14,421 nucleotides of DNA from assembly GCA_964643575.1 (NCBI GenBank), contig CAZXTD010000107.1, positions 1-14,421 of the forward strand, read 5' to 3'. The stretch is from Glaciecola sp964643575. GTDB taxonomy: Bacteria; Pseudomonadota; Gammaproteobacteria; Enterobacterales; Alteromonadaceae. The translations under genes and the position numbers were made by a program. Shown in pieces: positions 1 through 6,990 of this stretch; positions within the stretch are counted from its first letter, which is position 1, and each line of letters begins with the position of its first letter. The notes beneath the pieces are model-generated. The model was not told where the DNA came from. It made no database searches and worked only from the letters and a program-made list of their open reading frames with translations.

Positions 1-65
1 TGAAACGTATTAGCGGCGATGGTAGTGTAGGGTTTCCCTATGCGAGAGTAGCACATCGCCAGACT
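1..65 (+). rRNA. rrf: 5S ribosomal RNA, 3' part
   Basis: The sequence matches the 3' half of bacterial 5S rRNA. Visible landmarks are TGAAACG near the start, GCGGCGATGGTAGTGT, the hairpin GGGTTTCCC, TGCGAGAGTAG, and the closing segment ATCGCCAGAC that pairs with the 5' end of the molecule. By alignment to E. coli from memory, about the first 54 nucleotides lie before the window. The 3' end is placed within a few bases. It is presumably the last gene of an rRNA operon, and a terminator follows directly. Confidence 0.95.
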
Positions 66-74
66 CCCAATACA

Positions 75-106
75 AAAAAGCCCGCATCACATGATGCGGG
101 CTTTTT
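75..106 (+). terminator. Rho-independent terminator of the rRNA operon, likely bidirectional
   Basis: The perfect stem GCCCGCATCA (80-89) pairs with TGATGCGGGC (92-101). It is preceded by five As and followed by five Ts. Because of the A and T tracts on both sides it can act in either direction. It would end the rRNA transcript on the plus strand and the small gene 123-332, which stops 16 bases away, on the minus strand. Confidence 0.93.
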
Positions 107-122
107 GTTGTGTGGAAATTAT

Positions 123-332
123 TCAATAGCAGGAATTTGGCGAGAAATCAGGGTTTATTTCGCCAGAGACTTCATCTGGGTCTATGTCATTGTCTATTAA
201 TGTTTCTCTCACATATTTTACTTGTTCAAGTACATTTTCAAAGTTGTCGCCATACTCATATTTATTTACCTCAATGGCTTGAGGCATAAAGGTAAATGCG
301 ATTTTCAGCGCGGTTAGTTCGTCTTTAGTCAT
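123..332 (-). CDS. Small acidic protein of unknown function (69 aa)
   Basis: I do not recognise the family. The protein has 69 residues and is rich in Asp, Glu and Asn. It has no membrane segment, signal peptide or cysteine pair; the only cysteine is the penultimate residue. The first half looks helical (TALKIAFTFMPQAIEV) and the last third is acidic with Pro-Asp-Glu. A Shine-Dalgarno sequence GAGGAAA lies about 7 bases before the ATG. The gene ends just before the bidirectional rRNA terminator. The ribosome binding site and shared terminator argue that it is real, but nothing shows its role. Confidence 0.6.
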   Translation of the reverse strand: MTKDELTALKIAFTFMPQAIEVNKYEYGDNFENVLEQVKYVRETLIDNDIDPDEVSGEINPDFSPNSCY

Positions 333-423
333 GAGTGGTTTCCTCGTTTATTTGAGTATCTAAGCGATATATTAGTAACAGTATGCTTAAACAATAAATA
401 CTTATTTAAGATCGGAGTTTCTG

Positions 424-429
424 TATAAT
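424..429 (+). promoter_or_regulatory. Candidate -10 element before the rhomboid gene
   Basis: A perfect TATAAT lies about 70 bases before the rhomboid start codon in an AT-rich stretch. The matching -35 is poor: TTATTT at 402-407, 16 bases upstream. The rest of the 333-497 gap shows no other clear element. Low confidence. Confidence 0.35.
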
Positions 430-497
430 CGGTATCTATAAGTATAGAGCTAATTGGTTCATATTGAATATATTATTACTTAATTATAGTGGGAATT

Positions 498-1061
498 ATG
501 GTTGCTAGATCGCAAAGTTTTGCTAAACAAATAAAATGGGTCGCGGTAATTTGTTTATTATTAGTCTTAATAGAAGCAATCAACCTACTCACCAATCGAT
601 CACTGAATAGTTTTAGTATTTATCCACGGAACTTATCTTCCTTACCTTATATTATTAGCGCACCTTGGTTACATGGGAGTTTAAGTCATTTCCTTTCTAA
701 TATTGTTAGCTTAAGCGTGTTTGCTTTCCTGTTGCTGCAATATGGTAAAAGGCGATTTATAAAAGTCAGTATTGGAATTGTCGTCATTTGCGGAATGCTA
801 GTATGGGTCTTCGGTAGGAGTGCGTATCACCTCGGTGCAAGTGGAGTAGTCTACGGATACTTCGGCTATCTAGTGCTAGCTGGGGTGTTAAGTAAAAAAG
901 TAAGTTTGATACTAATTTCACTGGCCATAGGCTTCCTTTACGGCGGTATCATCTGGGGAGTGTTGCCAATAATGCCTGGTGTATCATGGGAATCACATTT
1001 GTTTGGCTTTATAGCGGGCCTAATACTAGCTTATTGGTTTCGCAAATCGCCTTTGGCCTAG
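498..1061 (+). CDS. Rhomboid-family intramembrane serine protease
   Basis: A polytopic membrane protein of 187 residues from the ATG at 498. An in-frame GTG at 489 would add three residues. The ATG is preferred because GGGA lies just before it, although the spacing is short. It shows the rhomboid core: HGSLSHFLSN with paired His and Asn near residues 59-68, the catalytic serine motif HLGASGVVYG (Ser about 115), and the catalytic His in SWESHLFGFIAG (about 167). About six hydrophobic helices are visible. Rhomboids cleave the membrane segments of single-pass proteins; the substrate here is unknown. The length is the minimal GlpG-like core without a cytosolic N-terminal domain. Rhombosortases are of similar size, but I see no partner CTERM protein nearby to support that. 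The DTW-domain gene follows 34 bases later on the same strand and may be cotranscribed. Confidence 0.9.
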   Translation: MVARSQSFAKQIKWVAVICLLLVLIEAINLLTNRSLNSFSIYPRNLSSLPYIISAPWLHGSLSHFLSNIVSLSVFAFLLLQYGKRRFIKVSIGIVVICGMLVWVFGRSAYHLGASGVVYGYFGYLVLAGVLSKKVSLILISLAIGFLYGGIIWGVLPIMPGVSWESHLFGFIAGLILAYWFRKSPLA

Positions 1062-1095
1062 GTTTTAATGTTACTTTCTGTATGGGCTCTATAAA

Positions 1096-1665
1096 ATGCC
1101 TCGTGAATATTGTAAAAGTTGTTCTTATCCGTTAACAACATGTGTTTGTCACGCGATCAATCAAATAGAACTTCCACTGTCTGTAGTTGTTATACAGCAT
1201 CACAAAGAGATATCTCACGCCAAGAATACCGTGCGCTTAGCAAAATTAGTAAGTCCTTGTTTGCAGATTATTGACGCGAGAGACAGCGTGAGTATTTCAA
1301 AACTGTCTAATCAAACAGATGCCAATACTATCTTACTTTATCCAAATGAAAATAGTCGCTCATTGGAAGAGTTTGCAGATGAAAACGTTACTTTAGGCAA
1401 AAGTATTGACCAGCTTATTTTAATTGATGGTACTTGGAAACAAGCTCATGGAATTTGGAAACGGTATCGCTTAGATGAACATTTACCAAGTGTTCATTTT
1501 TCAAATAGTGTACAAAAAACTTATAAAATAAGAGCGTCAAAGAAAGGGTTTCAATTATCTACACTTGAAGCACTTGCTTATTCAGTTTCTGTTTTGACTA
1601 AATTGGACGTCAGCCCTTATCATAATATTCTTGACGCAATGCAAGCTCACTGGCCTGAAGTATAA
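1096..1665 (+). CDS. DTW-domain tRNA-uridine aminocarboxypropyltransferase
   Basis: A 189-residue protein of the DTW (TapT/YfiP) family. These enzymes move the 3-amino-3-carboxypropyl group of S-adenosylmethionine to a tRNA uridine, giving acp3U. Visible motifs in order are a zinc-type cysteine cluster CxxC...CxC at residues 6-18, HHKE at 35-38, NTVRL at 44-48, LYP at 81-83, the signature DGTW at 111-114, and STLEA at 155-159. The order and length fit the short bacterial form; E. coli TapT is somewhat longer. No strong Shine-Dalgarno sequence precedes the ATG at 1096, so translation may depend on the rhomboid gene upstream. It converges with the lyase gene ending at 1738, leaving 72 bases between them with only a weak hairpin. 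Family assignment is firm; which uridine is modified is not shown. Confidence 0.9.
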   Translation: MPREYCKSCSYPLTTCVCHAINQIELPLSVVVIQHHKEISHAKNTVRLAKLVSPCLQIIDARDSVSISKLSNQTDANTILLYPNENSRSLEEFADENVTLGKSIDQLILIDGTWKQAHGIWKRYRLDEHLPSVHFSNSVQKTYKIRASKKGFQLSTLEALAYSVSVLTKLDVSPYHNILDAMQAHWPEV

Positions 1666-1737
1666 AAATTGGAATCGTAACATTTTGATTAATAAGTAGA
1701 ATATTTATATCCTATCTAATTGGATAGCCCATCTGCC

Positions 1738-3216
1738 TTAGTAAACACATGCTTTGTACTTTGTCGTTTTAAGCGATTGTTGAGCGGCTAAACGACTTTC
1801 GTTATCAAAGTTAAACAATACAGAACATGAATTTAATTGAGCGTAAGAACGAGACTCATCAAGGTTTACTGTCTGTCGCACCGTTTTATCATAGGATTGC
1901 GTAAAAGCTTTTAGCGCCTTTGAGAAGTTATGAGATTTATCAGTCGCAGTCAAGACTGAAATATTCTTGTTTTGTATTTCAGTGAACGTGTTTAAGAAAG
2001 CCTTGAGCATCAAAGTAGGGCCAATTAGTCGGTTGTACTCTACATTTTTCTCTTGTTTGCCATCCCAATAGTCACTATCCCCTATATTATTTGCAAGCAA
2101 TTGCCATGCTTTGAGAATACGAGCATCGTCGGCACTTGGATATTGCCATAGGTTAATGCCTAGTTTATCTGCCATTATCGCCATATTAATCATTGCCATA
2201 AGATTAAACACACTATAATGAAAAGGCCTCGTTCGTTTTAGTTCGTGTGCTTGCTCTCCTTTATCGTTTATCTGAGTTTTAATTCGTCCTTTTGTATTTT
2301 GCACCGCATACTTGGCAATATCTGGCATATCAAGATAGAGAGCAAGGCTTGTAATGATCACGTCATAATAAGTTCCGTGATTGTTATACATCTTTATTTC
2401 ATCTTGGCCATTGGGTGATTCAACTAGCCAGCCTAAGAATATTGTTAGCCATTCATCCAAACCCACTTTAAGTGAAGGGCTCAGCGCACGTTGCATCAGT
2501 GTGATTCCATCAAGAAGCCCGACAAGCTGGCGAGCTTCGATTATACCAATACCCCGTCCATGTGTTTTCCCAGGAATAGACTGCGCAAAATTAAGATGTG
2601 GATTCATTTTGGTTTTAGGCTCAATAAAAAACACCCTAAGCAGCTTTTCAGCTCGATTACTGTATCGATTATCGCCTGAAAAGTAGTATGCCAAGCCAAG
2701 TGTTTTAACTGTATCTATTACTCTCGATAATTGTTTTGAATCTGAGTTTGGCGCTCGTACTACTTTGTTTACTTCTCCATCTCGTCTAATCCAAGGTAGG
2801 CCATTTATTTTATTTGAATCAGGCCACCAGTAGGGCCCAACACTAAAATAATCATTGGTATTGTTTGATACAGGTATTAGTTTGTTGTAGGTGACACTAT
2901 ACGGGCCTATATCTAATGCATTTTCACCATCCTCAATTAGGGCTTCTATCAGCAATGTAAAATCACTATTCTTTTTAACGCGTTCTAAATTGTCTTTGGA
3001 AAGTAAAATTAATTGTGTCTCGCGCATCCAGTTAGCAAGGTCCTGTTCCACTTCTTGCTTTACTCCACCGCTTGAGTCGTCCTGAAAAGAGTAGGAATGA
3101 CTAGGTATCGCAAAGAGTAAAACAAAGCAGCATGATGCGATAAAAGAATCATCATAGAGCCGCATTTTATAAAAAATACAGGAACAAATGTTCTGAATAA
3201 ACCTAGACGAATTCAT
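1738..3216 (-). CDS. Exported polysaccharide lyase, alginate_lyase superfamily (uronan lyase)
   Basis: This enzyme probably cleaves uronic-acid polymers by beta-elimination outside the cytoplasm. Numbered from the upstream GTG at 3228 (496 aa), it has a hydrophobic signal-like stretch at 29-46 ending SHSYS. The family hallmark GPYWWPD is at 131-137, followed by GLPWIRRDGEVN (143-154). The Asn-His pair of the toroid-fold lyases is in YNNHGTYYD (N283, H284), and Arg and Tyr sit in KRTRPFHYSVFNL (R332, Y338), about where PL5 enzymes place their catalytic Arg/Tyr. The start chosen is the ATG at 3216, which overlaps the stop of the kduD-like gene as ATGA and suggests translational coupling. A start at residue 22 would give a more compact signal peptide. 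Substrate is not settled: the family includes alginate and glucuronan lyases (PL38-like is possible). The adjacent GH105 favours a glucuronate-containing polymer over plain alginate. Confidence 0.85.
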   Translation of the reverse strand: MNSSRFIQNICSCIFYKMRLYDDSFIASCCFVLLFAIPSHSYSFQDDSSGGVKQEVEQDLANWMRETQLILLSKDNLERVKKNSDFTLLIEALIEDGENALDIGPYSVTYNKLIPVSNNTNDYFSVGPYWWPDSNKINGLPWIRRDGEVNKVVRAPNSDSKQLSRVIDTVKTLGLAYYFSGDNRYSNRAEKLLRVFFIEPKTKMNPHLNFAQSIPGKTHGRGIGIIEARQLVGLLDGITLMQRALSPSLKVGLDEWLTIFLGWLVESPNGQDEIKMYNNHGTYYDVIITSLALYLDMPDIAKYAVQNTKGRIKTQINDKGEQAHELKRTRPFHYSVFNLMAMINMAIMADKLGINLWQYPSADDARILKAWQLLANNIGDSDYWDGKQEKNVEYNRLIGPTLMLKAFLNTFTEIQNKNISVLTATDKSHNFSKALKAFTQSYDKTVRQTVNLDESRSYAQLNSCSVLFNFDNESRLAAQQSLKTTKYKACVY

Positions 3217-3986
3217 CGTGCCATCCACCCACCATCAACAAGTAAGATATGACCATTAACATAATCTGATGCTTTGCTAGACAAAAATGTTGCGGCACCT
3301 ACAAGATCTGAGGGCTTACCCCATTTATCGGTGGGTATACGGGCGGTAATGCTTGCGTTTCTTTGTTCATCATTTCGTAGTTGTGCGGTATTGTCAGTGG
3401 CAAAGTAACCTGGTGCAATGGCATTAACTTGGATGTTTTTAATTGCCCATTCATTGGCGAGTGCTTTAGTTAACTGGCCGACAGCGCCTTTACTGGCAGC
3501 ATAAGCTGGTACCGTAATACCGCCAGAAAAAGTGAGCAAAGATGCTATGTTAATTATTTTACCGCAGCCTTGTTTTAACATCATTTGCCCTGCATTTCTG
3601 CAAAAGTGAAAAACACCATTTAAGTTTGTATCAATCACAGCCTGCCAATCTTCTAACGAAGTCTGGTGAGCAGGGGCTCGCTTTATAGTACCGGCATTGT
3701 TTATCAATATGTCGAGGCGGGCAAACTTTTCTTTGAGCTCAATAAACACGTTTTCAATATGATCTGACTGACTCTGGTCGCATCCTATGGCAAGGGCTTT
3801 CACACCTTGTGCTTTAACAAGTGTTAGCGTTTCTGCAAGATTACTTTCGCTAGTTGCAGTCAATACTACATTTGCGCCTGCTTTTGCCAAAGCAACGGCC
3901 ATGGCTTGCCCTAAACCTCTGCTCGCGCCTGTGACCAAAGCTACTTTGCCATTTAGAGTGAACATATCTTCAATATATGTGTTCAT
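3213..3986 (-). CDS. kduD: KduD-like short-chain dehydrogenase (2-dehydro-3-deoxy-D-gluconate 5-dehydrogenase)
   Basis: A classical NAD(P)-dependent short-chain dehydrogenase of 257 residues. The cofactor motif TGASRGLG is at 19-26, NNAG at 96-99, Ser149, and the catalytic Tyr162-x3-Lys166 in AYAASKGA. KduD-typical signatures extend to the end: INIASLLTFSGGI, ANEWA, NAIAPGYFATDNT, RIPTDKWGKPSDL and the C-terminus VDGGWMAR, which closely match E. coli KduD as I recall it. KduD reduces 3-deoxy-D-glycero-2,5-hexodiulosonate to 2-keto-3-deoxygluconate in the cytoplasm, a step in using unsaturated uronates. An AGGGAAA ribosome binding site precedes the ATG at 3986. A start at Met8 would also fit the family but has a poorer site. 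It lies 46 bases after the GH105 gene and overlaps the lyase gene by four bases. The related alginate-pathway DEH reductases are SDRs too, so the exact substrate remains an inference. Confidence 0.87.
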   Translation of the reverse strand: MNTYIEDMFTLNGKVALVTGASRGLGQAMAVALAKAGANVVLTATSESNLAETLTLVKAQGVKALAIGCDQSQSDHIENVFIELKEKFARLDILINNAGTIKRAPAHQTSLEDWQAVIDTNLNGVFHFCRNAGQMMLKQGCGKIINIASLLTFSGGITVPAYAASKGAVGQLTKALANEWAIKNIQVNAIAPGYFATDNTAQLRNDEQRNASITARIPTDKWGKPSDLVGAATFLSSKASDYVNGHILLVDGGWMAR

Positions 3987-4032
3987 TTTATAATTTCCCT
4001 GCTGCTACGTTTTACTACTATTTAGGTAATTG

Positions 4033-5340
4033 TTACTTATCAAGTAAGGTATAAATTTCGGCTGCAGCTAACAACACTGCGCCGCTGCCGTATAGCTGAG
4101 TGTCATCTTTAGTTGCACTGCCTGGAGCGAATGCGACTTGTTGGACATAGCCTACTTTTCCGTTCGTGTGAATATTAGTGACTATGGATGTCCATGCCTT
4201 TTCTACCGCGCTTTTGTATGCAGGGTCTTGGAGTACTTCATTGTTGATTCCCCAAGCAAGGGCGTAAGCTAATAAAGCTGTTGCGCTCGTTTCAGAGTGG
4301 GTATCTTCATTTTTTTCTAGTAATGATGACGGCCAGCTTCCGTCTTCTAATTGATACGTAAGAAGAGCTTTGCTCATTGTTTTATAAAGGTCGATATATG
4401 TTTGTTTATTGGCAAAATCATCTGGCATGTACTCAATGGTTCTTGCTAATCCTGCTAGTACCCAGCCATTGCCCCGTCCCCAAAAGATAAGTTGCCCGTT
4501 TGGATCTTTACGCTCGAAATAACGGCTATCGCGAAGATAAAGTTGCACCTCTTTATCAAACAGGTAGTCGGTCATTAGCCAAAACTCTTTGTCCATAAAC
4601 TCTAAATATTTGTTGTCGCCAGTGGTTTTAGACAAGTGAGCCATAACAGGAGGCGACATAAATACGGCATCGGCCCAACACCATCTGTCTGTGCATGCTG
4701 GGTCGGTATAGGTGCGAATATCAAACTCATGCTTAACCTTCTCTTTATTAATAAAGGCAAGCTCAACAGTGCTTGGCTCATCGACAACCAGATTAAAATG
4801 ATCAATAGTATTTTTGATTCGTTTTTCGCCCCCAAACATATCAAAAATAGATAAGTAAACGTCACCTACAGCGTGATCATCCGCATGATAAACACGCGGC
4901 CCTAATTGGTAATCGTTAAGTTGTGATAAATTCATTATGGTTTGTCTGTGTGCTGCAGAGTCGATGGCTTGTGCCCAGTGCCATAAACCAATGTGCAAGG
5001 TTGCATACATCCAACCATGAGGAGTGCCGCTAGGACGCATTTCTGGCCGCATTTTATTTGAGCGAATATCGAATTGTGCAAGTTGCCAATCGGCTACCGC
5101 TTCTGCAACAGAAACAACGCCTTTTTGTGTAAACTCATCTGAAAACGTTTTGTTTGCTTGTGTTGGAAGTGAATAAGGCGTATTGACAATTTCATGTGCC
5201 GCCGGATTTGCAGTAGTTGATGCTGTAGATTGCCTCTTGCTAGCGGCATCGGCAGAACCACCACATGACGCTAAGTTTATACAAAAAGCCAAGCATGTCA
5301 TTGGCAACAGTTTTGGTGATTGAAAATTTCCGAGACTCAT
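4033..5340 (-). CDS. GH105-type unsaturated glycuronyl hydrolase, lipoprotein
   Basis: A 435-residue protein with a lipoprotein signal: the hydrophobic N-terminus ends in the lipobox LASC with Cys26 followed by GG. The rest fits the alpha/alpha-barrel of GH88/GH105: GWMYATLHIGLWHW (109-122), VYHADDHAVGD (150-160), CWADAVFMSPP (221-231) with Asp224 as the likely acid/base, WGRGNGWV (287-294), and SETSATALLAYAL (349-361). GH105 enzymes hydrate and release the 4,5-unsaturated uronate from the non-reducing end of oligomers made by lyases. Membrane anchoring suggests it works at the envelope on products of the co-encoded exported lyase. The ribosome binding site is excellent: GGAGG five bases before the ATG. 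It is the first gene of the minus-strand arm, 26 bases from a 21-bp operator-like palindrome. GH88 is the main alternative; WGRGNGW favours GH105. Confidence 0.88.
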   Translation of the reverse strand: MSLGNFQSPKLLPMTCLAFCINLASCGGSADAASKRQSTASTTANPAAHEIVNTPYSLPTQANKTFSDEFTQKGVVSVAEAVADWQLAQFDIRSNKMRPEMRPSGTPHGWMYATLHIGLWHWAQAIDSAAHRQTIMNLSQLNDYQLGPRVYHADDHAVGDVYLSIFDMFGGEKRIKNTIDHFNLVVDEPSTVELAFINKEKVKHEFDIRTYTDPACTDRWCWADAVFMSPPVMAHLSKTTGDNKYLEFMDKEFWLMTDYLFDKEVQLYLRDSRYFERKDPNGQLIFWGRGNGWVLAGLARTIEYMPDDFANKQTYIDLYKTMSKALLTYQLEDGSWPSSLLEKNEDTHSETSATALLAYALAWGINNEVLQDPAYKSAVEKAWTSIVTNIHTNGKVGYVQQVAFAPGSATKDDTQLYGSGAVLLAAAEIYTLLDK

Positions 5341-5366
5341 TATTCCTCCAAATTGATATCTTTAAT

Positions 5367-5387
5367 TTGGTAATGTGGCATTACCAA
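5367..5387. promoter_or_regulatory. 21-bp palindromic operator before the GH105-kduD-lyase arm
   Basis: Two perfect nine-base arms, TTGGTAATG and CATTACCAA, flank the spacer TGG. The right edge is 26 bases upstream of the GH105 start codon. Read toward GH105, a candidate promoter (TAGACA, 17 bases, TACCAT) lies just upstream, so a protein bound here would cover the transcription start. The TTGGT...ACCAA form resembles sites of FadR-subfamily GntR regulators of uronate genes such as UxuR/ExuR. That resemblance is inferred from memory, and no regulator gene is in the window. Confidence 0.65.
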
Positions 5388-5394
5388 TATTTTG

Positions 5395-5429
5395 TATGGT
5401 ATATTTCTCTTAAGCGCTTGTCTATGATA
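5395..5429 (-). promoter_or_regulatory. Candidate sigma-70 promoter of the GH105 arm
   Basis: On the minus strand TAGACA (-35) and TACCAT (-10) are separated by 17 bases and lie immediately upstream of the 21-bp palindrome. The -10 matches four of six consensus bases. The spacer contains the eight-base CG-centred palindrome AAGCGCTT (5412-5419), a form typical of LacI-family half-site centres, which may be a second control site. Both are suggestions from sequence alone. Confidence 0.4.
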
Positions 5430-5526
5430 TTTTTAACAAACGCGTAACATCCCCGTCTCTATTAGCTAATCAATTGAATTCCAATGAAGTATTTTAAATA
5501 CGCCCAACTAAACATGATACAAACGC

Positions 5527-5769
5527 ATGACTAATGGAAAGTTGGAGGCTGGTTTTGTTATCCCAGAGAACGAGCGCGTGTTCCACTTTATGGGTGAACC
5601 AGATAATTTGAGGCCAGTTTTGCTTGCGCTTGGTTCAGCCATTGCTTCGCCGAGCTGGTCTACTTATAGGGGCGTTGGCTCTACTAATTATATGCTTACA
5701 GGGGCAAAGAACGGCGAAAATCAACACTTTGATGATATAGACCATTTGACTCTGAGTTGTCTTCATTAG
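5527..5769 (+). pseudogene. kduI: kduI remnant: C-terminal fragment of 5-keto-4-deoxyuronate isomerase
   Basis: The 80 codons match only the last part of KduI, which is about 278 residues in E. coli. Recognisable blocks are RVFHFMGEPDNLRP, AIASPSWS, GVGSTNYM and GENQHFDDIDHL, aligning to the family's VFHMMGQPQETR, AVISPSWSIHSGVG and GENQVFDDMDH. The N-terminal two thirds, with three of the four metal ligands (His196, His198, Glu203 in E. coli numbering), are absent. The fourth ligand, the His of SWSIHSG, is a Tyr here (SWSTYRG). There is no ribosome binding site at the ATG, and TGA lies three codons upstream in frame. In another frame just before, the codons for Thr-His-Asp (5523-5531) may be a trace of the metal-binding HTHD/E motif, implying a frameshift as well as deletion. 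It is almost certainly non-functional. KduI would supply the substrate of the neighbouring KduD. Confidence 0.85.
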
Positions 5770-5792
5770 TTGGCATTCAGGCTAACTTAGTT

Positions 5793-5828
5793 TTTAAGCT
5801 ACACACATATTTGTATGTGAGTCTTAAA
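5793..5828. other. Two-part hairpin after the kduI remnant
   Basis: The inner stem CACATA/TATGTG has a TTTG loop (5804-5819). The outer stem TTTAAG (5793-5798) pairs with CTTAAA (5823-5828), separated by an asymmetric internal loop. There is no following T-run, so it is a poor terminator. It could be the old kduI transcript end or a structure upstream of the TRAP promoter. Confidence 0.35.
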
Positions 5829-5864
5829 CTTAAACTTGAATTAATTGTTAATAATAGGTTATTG

Positions 5865-5885
5865 TTGGCTAAGCGGCCTTACCAA
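5865..5885. promoter_or_regulatory. Second copy of the 21-bp operator, before the TRAP operon
   Basis: TTGGCTAAG, CGG, CCTTACCAA matches 16 of 21 positions of the palindrome at 5367-5387, with the same length and spacer position. The TTACCAA half is intact and the left half is weaker. It lies 46 bases before the first possible dctP start. Two matching sites, each before one of the divergent arms, suggest shared control of degradation and uptake. I could not fix a convincing -35/-10 pair for dctP. Confidence 0.55.
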
Positions 5886-5943
5886 AAGTGATGCTTTTGA
5901 ATGTTATCCAGTCGCATAATAAAAATCAAAAATGAGAATTATA

Positions 5944-6990
5944 ATGAAAGGTTTTTATCTTGACCGTTTTAAAAGTATTAAGCTAACTGCAATAGCTATA
6001 ACAACAATTCTAATTGCTTCATGTTCGCACAAAGGTGCAGACACACAAATTTTGCGTATTGCGCATACTCTCGATGTTAATCATCCGGTGCACAAAGCCA
6101 TGGAGTACATGCAAACTCGCTTAGAGTTTTACTCAAAGGGCGAAATGTCTTTGTTAATCTATGCGTCGGGTCAATTAGGCTCCGAGCGTGAAATGCTTGA
6201 GTTGCTGCAAATTGGTAGCCTACCAATGACGAAGGTGTCGGCGAGTTCTCTCGAAGCTTTTGTGCCGCAAATGAAAGTGTTTAGTGTGCCTTACTTATTT
6301 TCGTCATCAGAACATTTGTGGAAAGTGTTGCAAAGTGATGTCGGGATTGAACTACTGGAAGCTGGTGTGCCATCTTATTTCAGAGGATTAGGCTATTATG
6401 ATGCAGGTAGTCGTAGTTTTTATACCACTAAACGCCCGGTAAGCACGCCGGATGACTTAGCCGGCATGAAAATACGGGTAATGAATAGTCAGTCTGCGGT
6501 GAATATGGTCAATACAATGGGAGGCTCTGCCACGCCTGTGTCGTTTGGAGAGCTTTATACAGCACTTCAACAGGGCGTTGTAGACGGAGCTGAAAATAAC
6601 CCGCCTAGTTTCTTTTTATCCAAACACTATGAGATAGCCCAATATTATTTGCTCGACGAGCATACTTCCATTCCCGATGTGCTCGTTTTTAGCACACGGG
6701 TCTGGGATCAGTTAAGTGAGCAACAAAAAGAATGGTTACAACTTGCTGCAAACGACTCCGTTACCAAGCAACGAGAATTATGGAATGAGGCTACGGCATT
6801 TGCTCTGCAAGAAGTTAAAAAAGCAGGTGTGCAAGTGTTTGAAGCCGACAAGTCAACTTTTGTTGCAAAAACGCAAAGCCTGCGCGACCAATACCAAGAT
6901 ACCGAAGTCGGTAAGCTAATTGAACGGATTGACGCTATAAATGTGCAAACTATTAAGCAGTCACAAACCAAAAGTAAGGAAGCACAATAA
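5944..6990 (+). CDS. dctP: TRAP transporter solute-binding protein DctP, predicted lipoprotein
   Basis: This is the extracytoplasmic solute receptor of a TRAP transporter, 348 residues from the ATG at 5944. The in-frame ATG at 5932 would add four. The later start is preferred because GAGAA lies between the two. Family features are ILRIAHTLDVNHPVHKAM after the signal, SGQLGSEREMLELLQIG, GLGYYDAGSRSFYT, DDLAGMKIRVMNSQ with the conserved ligand-carboxylate Arg, TPVSFGELYTALQQGVVDGAEN, and FSTRVWDQLS. The GSRSFY stretch is common in receptors for acidic sugars, fitting the uronate locus, but ligand identity is inferred. Unusually, the signal ends in a lipobox (LIASC, Cys27), so the receptor would be membrane-anchored rather than free in the periplasm. 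The TAA stop overlaps the dctQ start by one base. Confidence 0.92.
   Translation: MKGFYLDRFKSIKLTAIAITTILIASCSHKGADTQILRIAHTLDVNHPVHKAMEYMQTRLEFYSKGEMSLLIYASGQLGSEREMLELLQIGSLPMTKVSASSLEAFVPQMKVFSVPYLFSSSEHLWKVLQSDVGIELLEAGVPSYFRGLGYYDAGSRSFYTTKRPVSTPDDLAGMKIRVMNSQSAVNMVNTMGGSATPVSFGELYTALQQGVVDGAENNPPSFFLSKHYEIAQYYLLDEHTSIPDVLVFSTRVWDQLSEQQKEWLQLAANDSVTKQRELWNEATAFALQEVKKAGVQVFEADKSTFVAKTQSLRDQYQDTEVGKLIERIDAINVQTIKQSQTKSKEAQ

Noticed and set aside
1709..1728. Weak hairpin between the DTW and lyase genes
   Set aside because: Only five-base arms and no T-run; the position is suggestive but the structure is too weak to call a terminator.
4024..4036. GGTAATTGTTAC near the GH105 stop as a third operator copy
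   Set aside because: It shares only a short GTAA/TTAC symmetry, lacks the TTGG and CCAA ends, and lies at the gene end.
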